Below are positions 6,118 to 11,721 of a stretch of 11,721 nucleotides of DNA, one piece after another. Position 1 is the stretch's first letter, and each line of letters starts with the position of its first letter. The position numbers were made by a program, and so were the translations under genes. This stretch comes from an uncultured Bacteriovorax sp. (lineage in GTDB: Bacteria; Bdellovibrionota; Bacteriovoracia; Bacteriovoracales; Bacteriovoracaceae), in assembly GCA_946482295.1 (NCBI GenBank), contig CAMLRB010000117.1:1-11721 (forward strand), given 5' to 3'. The notes beneath the pieces were generated by a model that had not been told where the DNA came from, made no database searches, and saw nothing but the letters and a program-made list of their open reading frames with translations.

Positions 6118-6813
6118 GTGGCTGAAGGAAAATTAGACATCATCAATATTATGCTGCAATCAGGTCTCGTCGTTAAAATCGTTTTAGCGATGCTCGTGGC
6201 CGCATCAGTTTTCTCTTGGGCAATCATTTTAAAAAAACGTCGTCTATATAAAGAAGTAGAAGAAGAGAATCAACGCTTTTTTGAAATCTACAATTCATCT
6301 GAAAATTTAAAAGACATTATGTTAAAGAGTGAACTTCTTCCATTCTCACCTTATAAGGCCCTATTCGTAAATGGGTACCGTGAGCTTACGAAAATGAAAG
6401 AAGCTTATAGCGGTCAACATAAGACAGGTCTTGCTTTTCACTTTCAAAATTTTGGTATGGGTGTTTTAGAGCGCGGACTTAAAAAAGGTGCAAATGAAAC
6501 AAACGAAGAACTAGGAAATCGTCTTTCAACGCTCGCTTCAATTGGTTCAGTTACTCCGTTCGTTGGACTTTTCGGAACTGTTTGGGGAATCATCGACGCC
6601 TTTGCTGGTCTTGCGACTGGTGGTGGATCAATCGATGCTGTTGCTCCAGGTATTGCTGAAGCCCTTGTTGCTACAGCTGTTGGTCTTGCGGCCGCTATTC
6701 CTGCAGTTTGGTTTTACAACCATTTCAATAGCGTGAATGAAAAATTCAATGCTGAGATGGAGAGTTTTGGCCAAGACTTCTTGAACGTTGTTGAACGTAG
6801 CATAGTCGAGTAG
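6118..6813 (+). CDS. tolQ: Tol-Pal system proton channel subunit TolQ (MotA/TolQ/ExbB family)
   Basis: TolQ forms a pentameric inner-membrane channel around TolR and converts proton flow into movement of TolA. The 231 residues show a first helix at about 17-38, a cytoplasmic loop (40-135) and the family signature LASIGSVTPFVGLFGTVWGI (139-158) followed by a third helix, EALVATAVGLAAAIPAVWFY. T146 and T186 are the threonines expected along the proton path. GTG 6118 is supported by AAGGAG (6106-6111) six bases upstream; an ATG inside that site opens only a three-codon frame. ExbB is the close alternative, but the following tolR, tolA and tolB settle the call. Confidence 0.93.
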   Translation: MAEGKLDIINIMLQSGLVVKIVLAMLVAASVFSWAIILKKRRLYKEVEEENQRFFEIYNSSENLKDIMLKSELLPFSPYKALFVNGYRELTKMKEAYSGQHKTGLAFHFQNFGMGVLERGLKKGANETNEELGNRLSTLASIGSVTPFVGLFGTVWGIIDAFAGLATGGGSIDAVAPGIAEALVATAVGLAAAIPAVWFYNHFNSVNEKFNAEMESFGQDFLNVVERSIVE

Positions 6814-6823
6814 CGAGGTTTAA

Positions 6824-7243
6824 ATGGGTTTCAGTACTGGTAAGAAAAAAGGGGCCATCAGCGACATCAACGTCACCCCACTCGTCGACGTCATGCTCGT
6901 GTTGCTTGTTATCTTTATGGTAACAGCGCCGCTCATGTTAAACGGAATCAAACTTGATTTGCCAAAAACAAAAGAAGTGAATCCAGTTAATTTGAACGCA
7001 AAACAAGTCATCCTGTCTTTTTCAAAAAGCGAAGAATACTTTTTAGGAAAAGATAAAATTTTAGATAGCGAAATCATTCCTATGATTAAAGAACAATTCA
7101 AGGCCAATAAGACAGAAACTCTTTTCTTGCGTGCAGACTTTGCTCTCTCATATGGAAAAGTAGCAAAGCTTATGTCCTTTTTAAAACGTGGTGGTATTCA
7201 CCAGATTGCTCTCGTAACTGTGACGGAAGATAAAAACAAATAA
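6824..7243 (+). CDS. tolR: Tol-Pal system protein TolR (ExbD/TolR family)
   Basis: The 139-residue protein has one transmembrane helix, with the key proton-carrying aspartate at D22 in INVTPLVDVMLVLLVIFMV, equal to D23 of E. coli TolR. The periplasmic domain of about 100 residues ends in the ExbD-like block GKVAKLMSFLKRGGIHQIALVT. It works with TolQ as the stator that energises TolA. GAGG (6815-6818) lies five bases before the start, ten bases after tolQ. The stop overlaps the tolA start by one base (TAATG). Confidence 0.93.
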   Translation: MGFSTGKKKGAISDINVTPLVDVMLVLLVIFMVTAPLMLNGIKLDLPKTKEVNPVNLNAKQVILSFSKSEEYFLGKDKILDSEIIPMIKEQFKANKTETLFLRADFALSYGKVAKLMSFLKRGGIHQIALVTVTEDKNK

Positions 7244-8097
7244 TGAGAGTCTTTACCCCAAAACTACAAGGTGATAAGCCCTTTCCGTTTTATTTAAGAC
7301 GGTCATTTTATGTTCACATTGGTCTTGTGCTTTTGACTGTAACAACTTCAAAAGTAGCATTTGAGCTCACGCGCGCACAAAGAGATGCCAACATTGAACT
7401 TGTGCAAGCTTCAGTCAGAGTAGATATGGTTGCGATGCCAACACACACGTTGAAAGAATTGCAAAACATGTCGAGTGGAGTGGAAGAAGTAAAGAAGGAA
7501 GAACCAGCAGCTGAAGAAGCAAAGGCGGAAGAAAAGGCCCCTGAGCCGGTGAAAGAAGAACCAAAAGAAGTGGTCAAGGATACAACTCCTGATCCAGTAC
7601 CCGCCTTGGAAGAAGCGAAGGCCGCGGCTAAACGCGAAGACTTCCTGAATAAATTAAAAAAATTAGGAAGTAAAAAAATCGAAGATAAAGGAACAACTAA
7701 AGCAGAGAAAGGTCTGTACGGTGAAAAAGCTACAGATCTCAAAGCATTAGTTCTTTCGGGAAATAAACTTTCGAAGGGATCACAAATGTACGGTGATGGG
7801 CCAACGGGAGATTTAACAGCGTTTCAAGAGTACACTTTGAAAGTTACCCGAATTGTAAAACCGAAATGGACATTACCGCAATATTTAGCTGATAAAAAAT
7901 TAAAGTGTCGTGTGCGAATTTGGTTGAGTGAAAATGGCGAACTGACAAGAGCTACTATCTATGAACCAAGTGGTGATCAAGATTATGATCAACGTGCGCT
8001 TGAAGCTGTTCGTGCTGCTGCTCCTTTCCCACCACTGGCAGAAAATTTAGGTAACCGCGCCCAACAAGGCCATATCGTTTTAGGTTTTCCACTTTAG
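7243..8097 (+). CDS. tolA: TolA/TonB-family energy transducer
   Basis: TolA spans the periplasm and transmits force from TolQR to TolB-Pal and the outer membrane. This 284-residue protein has one transmembrane helix (about 22-40). It includes S21 and H25 in SFYVH, the Ser-xxx-His pair that TolA and TonB use to contact the channel. A Glu/Lys/Ala/Pro-rich stretch (about 80-133) follows, much shorter than the long helical domain of E. coli TolA. The C-terminal TonB-type domain (about 195-284) has VKPKWTLP, VRIWLSENGEL, the PSGDQDYDQRALEAVRAAAPFP block and a terminal strand. The Pro-rich linker makes it partly TonB-like, but its place between tolR and tolB argues for TolA. A TolQ-TolR-TonB-like set serving another receptor cannot be excluded. 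Confidence 0.88.
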   Translation: MRVFTPKLQGDKPFPFYLRRSFYVHIGLVLLTVTTSKVAFELTRAQRDANIELVQASVRVDMVAMPTHTLKELQNMSSGVEEVKKEEPAAEEAKAEEKAPEPVKEEPKEVVKDTTPDPVPALEEAKAAAKREDFLNKLKKLGSKKIEDKGTTKAEKGLYGEKATDLKALVLSGNKLSKGSQMYGDGPTGDLTAFQEYTLKVTRIVKPKWTLPQYLADKKLKCRVRIWLSENGELTRATIYEPSGDQDYDQRALEAVRAAAPFPPLAENLGNRAQQGHIVLGFPL

Positions 8098-8119
8098 AAA
8101 ATTTGCGAAGGATTGAAAT

Positions 8120-9457
8120 ATGAAGAAATTGTATGTTCTATTGATGTTGATTTTGAATGTTGCTGCTTTTGCTCAAGATGACAATCTGACAGTTGTTGCA
8201 GTTGGTGAAGCAACAATCGAAAAAGATAAAATGATTATTCAAGATGCTTACGTTGGAGCGGGCTTAACAGCTGCTCAAAAGAATGCGGCTACAGAACTTG
8301 TAAAACTTTTAAGAAATGATTTCAGCTTTTATCAAAAAAAGTTCTACCTGATTGAGAGCGCTCCGAACAACACAGCTTTCCGTCAGAATACAAATTATGA
8401 TTATTGGAACTCAAAAGGCATTCGTTATTTAGGAACAGCTTCTGTTGATAAAGCAGGCGAGGGAATGAAAGTGAACGTGATTTTTGAAGATATCAAAAAT
8501 CGCAAACAAATCTACAATCAAACAGTGACTGCGAATCTCGCCGATCTAAGATCTCAAGGACACAAACTCGCCAATGGTGCTTACAAACAAATGGTGGGAA
8601 AAGAATCAATCTTTGAATCAAAAATTATTTTCGTTTCAGACCGTAATACTCGTGGAAGAAAAACAGTTAAAGAAATCTACATGATGGATTTTGATGGAAA
8701 AAATGTTCAGCAACTTACGAATCATGGAGGAATTACTATTTCTCCTTCTATGTCGTATGATGGACGCTATCTTGTTTATTCACTCATCGAACAAAGTGGA
8801 AAAAAGAGAAACAACAATCTTTACTTGATGGACATGCGCACTCGTCAGGCGAGCGTGCTTTCAAATAAAGACGGGATCAACTCAGGTGCCGTTTTCTTAG
8901 CAAACGGAAGAAGTATCGCACTCACACTCACAAATTCTGGAAACGCTGAAATTTATGAAATGAATGTTGAAACAAAAGATCTAAGAAAAATTACAAACCA
9001 TTTTTCTTCAGACGTTGACCCTTCAATTACGGCCGATGGAACACTAATGGCCTTCCTTTCAGATCGACCTGGTAAAGCGATGATTTATACATTGGACCCA
9101 CGTGGGACCGAAACAAATGTTAAGCGTATCAGCTTCGTAGGCCAGTTCAATGCAACTCCACGCTTTTCACCAGATGGAAAAGAAATCGTCTTCTCATCAT
9201 GGCTCGATAACTCTTTTGACCTCTTTAGAATTTCCTCTCAAGGTGAAGGTCTCTCAAGACTCACGAAGGATTTCGGTTCCAATGAAGACCCCTCATACTC
9301 CAATGACGGCGAGTTTATCGCCTTCACCAGCCAGAGAGTTCTCTCTCGAGTGAAAGCTGACCAAAATATCTACATTATGGACCGTGATGGTGGGATTTTA
9401 GGGGCCATTACCGCTGGTTTTGGAAACTGTATAAGTCCTAGATGGTATAACTTCTAG
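8120..9457 (+). CDS. tolB: Tol-Pal system beta-propeller protein TolB
   Basis: TolB is a periplasmic protein that binds Pal and controls its link to peptidoglycan. The 445-residue product has a signal peptide (cleavage near AFA/Q19), an N-terminal alpha/beta domain (about 22-160) and a six-bladed propeller. Successive PD40-type blades carry FVSDRN...EIYMMDFDG, SMSYDGRYLVYS, FLANGRSIALT...EIYEMN, SITADGTLMAFLSDR, RFSPDGKEIVFSS and SYSNDGEFIAFTS...IYIMDRDG. Length and order fit the family. GAAGGA (8107-8112) lies seven bases before the ATG, and 22 bases separate it from tolA. No pal gene follows, so the usual partner must be encoded elsewhere. The run of T at 9479-9486 after the stop lacks a convincing stem. 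Confidence 0.93.
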   Translation: MKKLYVLLMLILNVAAFAQDDNLTVVAVGEATIEKDKMIIQDAYVGAGLTAAQKNAATELVKLLRNDFSFYQKKFYLIESAPNNTAFRQNTNYDYWNSKGIRYLGTASVDKAGEGMKVNVIFEDIKNRKQIYNQTVTANLADLRSQGHKLANGAYKQMVGKESIFESKIIFVSDRNTRGRKTVKEIYMMDFDGKNVQQLTNHGGITISPSMSYDGRYLVYSLIEQSGKKRNNNLYLMDMRTRQASVLSNKDGINSGAVFLANGRSIALTLTNSGNAEIYEMNVETKDLRKITNHFSSDVDPSITADGTLMAFLSDRPGKAMIYTLDPRGTETNVKRISFVGQFNATPRFSPDGKEIVFSSWLDNSFDLFRISSQGEGLSRLTKDFGSNEDPSYSNDGEFIAFTSQRVLSRVKADQNIYIMDRDGGILGAITAGFGNCISPRWYNF

Positions 9458-9505
9458 AAATCACGAAGTATTACGTCTTTTTTTTAATCACTGAGCATTT
9501 TAGTC

Positions 9506-9534
9506 TTGTAAATTTTTCAGACGCACTGTATTAT
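9506..9534 (+). promoter_or_regulatory. Sigma-70-type promoter of the GAF/AAA+/Fis regulator gene
   Basis: TTGTAA (9506-9511) and TATTAT (9529-9534) are separated by exactly 17 bp, with four and five of six consensus matches. Transcription should begin near 9541, giving a 5' leader of about 48 bases that ends in AGGAG (9577-9581), seven bases before the start codon. The 131-bp gap after tolB holds little else. Confidence 0.6.
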
Positions 9535-9588
9535 TTACCAAGTAACGCAACGCGCTTATTACAGACTAATATGTCCAGGAGTTAAACA

Positions 9589-11130
9589 ATGACAGCTTCA
9601 ATGACTAATCAGAAAACAGCTCTAATTGACCTATCTTCAACACTATTTTTGAGTCTGGATGAATCTCACTTCTTCACATCTCTAAACAAATTCTTCATGG
9701 GCCACATGAACGCTCATAACGTCCTTGTGTACAAACTTCTTGATAACGGTTCAGCACAACTAATGGCCCACAATGGTCAAGCTGTTCTTCAAGGAAAAAT
9801 TTTAGACAAAGGTATGGGAGCTCCGGGATATATCGCTCGTACAAAAAGAGGATACTTCTCAAATACAGTTGAACGCGATCCGGTTTTCACTCTTGAAGCT
9901 CAAGACGGTGTGAAAGCTGAACTTTGTCTTCCAATCGCAAGCGAAGGTGTGATCTTAGGATCAATCCACATTCAAATGAAAGATGGTTCACGTGAATTCA
10001 ATAAAGATGACATGACTTCAGGAATGGCCGTTCTTAACGAAATCAAAGGGCCAATCCAAAACATGAAAATGTATCTGGCCGCTAAACACATGAACGAAAC
10101 TCTTCTAAGAACAATTGAACTTAAAGAAAAAGAACTTCAAGAATCACGTTCTGGATTAAAAATCCAGGATACATACAGAATCATGGAAAAAGAAATTATT
10201 GGGCGCTCAGTAGCGATGAAAGAACTTCTCGCTCTAGTTGATCGTGTATGTGACAAAGACATCAACGCTTTCATCATGGGTGAAGCTGCTACAGGAAAGG
10301 AAATGATCGCTCGTCGAATCCACTGTAGAAGTCACCGTCGTGACAGAGCATTCGTAACTGTTGACTGTTCAACAATGAACGAAGCTCAACTTGATCTTGA
10401 ACTTTTTGGTAATGACAACCAAATGGGTATGCTTGAAGTTTCAAACTTCGGAACACTTTTCCTAAACTCAATTGAGAAAATGGGATCAAATGTTCAGAAT
10501 AAACTTGCTCAATTCATTACAAGCAAAATGGGAATCAAAGCAGGCAGCAATGGTTTCTTTAAGTCAGACGTAAGAATGATTTCTGCTTCAACAAAAGATC
10601 TTATGGATCTAGTGAGAGTAGGATCTTTCAGAGAAGATTTATACTTCGCTCTTTCTACTGTAGTGTTAAAAGCACCAGCACTTAGAGAGAGAAAAGAAGA
10701 TATCGAACTTATCGCTAACTTCTTCTTAAACCAAAATAAAGCGAAAGATGTTCAAAAATCTTTCTCACCATCTGCGATCAAAGCTCTTACAGAGTTCAAT
10801 TGGTCAGGAAACGTGAGAGAACTTCAAAACGTAGTAGAGCGCGCAAGTGTACTTGCTGAAGGTTCAATTATCGAAAAACTTCACCTGGATCAAAACATCC
10901 AGAATGCAGAAGCTCAACAACCAGTGATCGAGGCTACGAAAGTTACCCTGCAGAAAGCCGCAGATTTCCAACACATTACTCTGGAAGAATTAGAGAAAAA
11001 CCACATCATGAGCACACTTGGCGAATTGGGTGGAAACAAGACGAAAACAGCTAAAGTTCTTGGAATCACGGTTAAGACACTTTACAACAAGCTTCACAGC
11101 TACGGGATTGAGTTCGACAAGGAAGCTTAA
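9589..11130 (+). CDS. Atypical NtrC-like regulator (GAF, degenerate AAA+, Fis HTH)
   Basis: The 513 residues comprise a GAF-type sensor domain (about 13-155), a helical linker (160-195), an AAA+ domain (203-430) and a Fis-type helix-turn-helix (465-506; GGNKTKTAKVLGITVKTLYN). The AAA+ part keeps Walker A as GEAATGKE (231-238), ELFG (271-274) and FREDLY (348-352). It lacks the sigma-54-contacting GAFTGA loop: only 13 residues lie between ELFG and GTLFL, where about 22 are usual. Walker B reads GTLFLNSI, not GTLFLDEI, so both acidic residues are lost (N293, S294). The second arginine finger is also lost (FAL for YRL). ATP hydrolysis and sigma-54 activation are therefore unlikely, while DNA binding looks intact. 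I infer a ligand-responsive regulator of sigma-70 promoters or a repressor; known GAFTGA-less relatives (TyrR, Rhodobacter NtrC) act that way. The start has AGGAG at good spacing. Confidence 0.9.
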   Translation: MTASMTNQKTALIDLSSTLFLSLDESHFFTSLNKFFMGHMNAHNVLVYKLLDNGSAQLMAHNGQAVLQGKILDKGMGAPGYIARTKRGYFSNTVERDPVFTLEAQDGVKAELCLPIASEGVILGSIHIQMKDGSREFNKDDMTSGMAVLNEIKGPIQNMKMYLAAKHMNETLLRTIELKEKELQESRSGLKIQDTYRIMEKEIIGRSVAMKELLALVDRVCDKDINAFIMGEAATGKEMIARRIHCRSHRRDRAFVTVDCSTMNEAQLDLELFGNDNQMGMLEVSNFGTLFLNSIEKMGSNVQNKLAQFITSKMGIKAGSNGFFKSDVRMISASTKDLMDLVRVGSFREDLYFALSTVVLKAPALRERKEDIELIANFFLNQNKAKDVQKSFSPSAIKALTEFNWSGNVRELQNVVERASVLAEGSIIEKLHLDQNIQNAEAQQPVIEATKVTLQKAADFQHITLEELEKNHIMSTLGELGGNKTKTAKVLGITVKTLYNKLHSYGIEFDKEA

Positions 11131-11156
11131 GAACTTCCTAGGAGAGCTGAAGATTA

Positions 11157-11185
11157 TTGTAAAGTTAGCACTAAAAATATACACT
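11157..11185 (+). promoter_or_regulatory. Candidate promoter for the small basic protein gene
   Basis: TTGTAA (11157-11162), the same -35 hexamer as before the regulator gene, precedes either TATACA (11178-11183, 15-bp spacing) or TACACT (11180-11185, 17-bp spacing). Neither is strong. Read-through from the regulator gene would also reach this gene, since no terminator lies between them. Confidence 0.3.
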
Positions 11186-11204
11186 TGCTTAGTTGGAGGA
11201 TACG

Positions 11205-11426
11205 ATGACAAATACTACGGAAACTGAAACAGTCGCTGAAGGCCCGAAGACCCCAAGAAACTTCAGAACTGCTATCGATATTGAAAATTTCTACCGCTTC
11301 GTGAATGAAAATGACTTAAGACGTGAAGCAAAGATCATGCTTGAATTGCTTCAATCAAAAGTTATGTTAGCAGTGAAGAAAAACAAAAAAGATAAAAAAG
11401 CAGCTAGCAAAAAGAATTTACATTAA
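11205..11426 (+). CDS. Small protein with basic C-terminus, unknown function
   Basis: The 73-residue product has a Thr/Glu-rich N-terminus, a central helical part (NFRTAIDIENFYRFVNENDLR and on to LELLQSKVML, about 19-56) and a lysine-rich tail (KKNKKDKKAASKKN). It has no signal peptide or membrane segment, so it is probably cytoplasmic. The basic tail could bind nucleic acid. I know no matching family. ATG 11205 is chosen because GGAGG (11195-11199) lies five bases upstream; an in-frame TTG at 11193 overlaps that site. It sits 75 bases after the GAF/AAA+/Fis regulator gene and directly before a strong terminator, so the two may form one transcription unit. Confidence 0.78.
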   Translation: MTNTTETETVAEGPKTPRNFRTAIDIENFYRFVNENDLRREAKIMLELLQSKVMLAVKKNKKDKKAASKKNLH

Positions 11427-11439
11427 TTAAAAAAATCCC

Positions 11440-11469
11440 GGCCCTCGCTTTCATGCGAGGGCCTTTTTT
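11440..11469 (+). terminator. Strong intrinsic terminator
   Basis: A perfect 9-bp GC-rich stem (GGCCCTCGC, 11440-11448, with 11455-11463) closes a TTTCAT loop and is followed by six T (11464-11469). A run of A lies upstream at 11429-11435. It ends the unit holding the regulator and the small basic protein and separates it from the HD-family gene. Confidence 0.93.
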
Positions 11470-11500
11470 ATTTAAGTTGGACAACGGAAGGTGCAACGTC

Positions 11501-11721
11501 ATGATACAAGTGAACCCAGTTCAAAAAAAACACGTCATTTACGATCCAATTTATGGTTTCATTAAGCTCAACCCAATTGAGTGGGAAATTATCTCTTCAC
11601 CGTTTTATCAGCGTCTTCGTTGGATCAAACAATTAGGTTTTTCTTGCTACGTTTTTCCCGGAGCTGAGCACTCGCGTTTTCATCACTCAATCGGAGTTAT
11701 GTTCAACGCTCATAAAATTTT
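11501..11721 (+). CDS. HD-superfamily phosphohydrolase, N-terminal part (runs off the window)
   Basis: The reading frame from ATG 11501 stays open to the end of the window (73 codons). GGAAGG (11486-11491) lies nine bases upstream. The sequence has the hallmarks of the COG1078 / dGTPase-like HD family: DPIYGFI (15-21), PFYQRLRWIKQLG (34-46) and FPGAEHSRFHHSIGVM (52-67). The family form is D..YG.i, QRLr.ikQLG and yPGa.HtRf.HSlGv; the His before Ser-Ile-Gly is the first metal ligand of the HD site. Members hydrolyse dNTPs or other phosphate esters. The substrate cannot be told from this fragment, and the HD pair itself lies beyond the window. Confidence 0.85.
   Translation, partial: MIQVNPVQKKHVIYDPIYGFIKLNPIEWEIISSPFYQRLRWIKQLGFSCYVFPGAEHSRFHHSIGVMFNAHKI

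Noticed and set aside
7314..7742. Minus-strand 142-codon reading frame opposite tolA
   Set aside because: It is the mirror of the Glu/Lys/Ala-rich tolA coding region, giving a Ser/Phe/Ala-rich product without ribosome binding site or family features.
9458..9490. Run of eight T after tolB as an intrinsic terminator
   Set aside because: Only a three-base stem can be formed just upstream, too weak to support a terminator call.
11120..11139. AGGAAG/CTTCCT hairpin at the end of the regulator gene as a terminator
   Set aside because: The stem has only six base pairs and no T run follows it.

Overview
The window looks like chromosome from an AT-rich Gram-negative bacterium with an outer membrane. 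It carries a complete tolQ-tolR-tolA-tolB set, a LapB-type LPS assembly factor, an SppA peptidase and several exported proteins. The style (low GC, short gaps, many exported unknowns, an atypical NtrC-like regulator) suggests Bdellovibrionota, perhaps the Bacteriovorax/Peredibacter side. That placement is inferred from general resemblance and rests on no marker gene.

Layout. Bases 1-133 are the end of a RlmN-type 23S rRNA methyltransferase gene. An IS1-like insertion sequence (about 142-1216) follows, with imperfect terminal inverted repeats, one full-length transposase and an internal hairpin terminator. It is flanked by an 11-bp direct repeat that contains the stop codons of both neighbouring convergent genes, so neither gene was broken. 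On the right, a minus-strand gene (1220-1558) encodes a small secreted charged protein. It is divergent from sppA across a roughly 170-bp promoter region.

From 1728 to 9457 a nearly gapless plus-strand run holds sppA, lapB, an exported SH3-like protein, an exported protein that looks like an M48 peptidase without its zinc motif, a polytopic membrane protein, and tolQ, tolR, tolA and tolB. Several junctions overlap by 1-4 bases, which implies translational coupling. The theme is envelope upkeep: membrane protein proteolysis (SppA), control of LPS synthesis (LapB, known in E. coli to act with FtsH on LpxC) and the proton-driven Tol machine. No pal gene follows tolB here.

From 9506 onward a separate unit has a good sigma-70-like promoter and a GAF/AAA+/Fis regulator whose AAA+ domain lacks the GAFTGA loop and the Walker B acidic residues. 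A small basic protein follows, then a strong intrinsic terminator. The window ends inside an HD-superfamily phosphohydrolase gene.

The most interesting items are the degenerate NtrC-like regulator, the putative pseudo-M48 protein within the lapB-tol run of unknown envelope genes, and the exact placement of the insertion sequence between two abutting stop codons.
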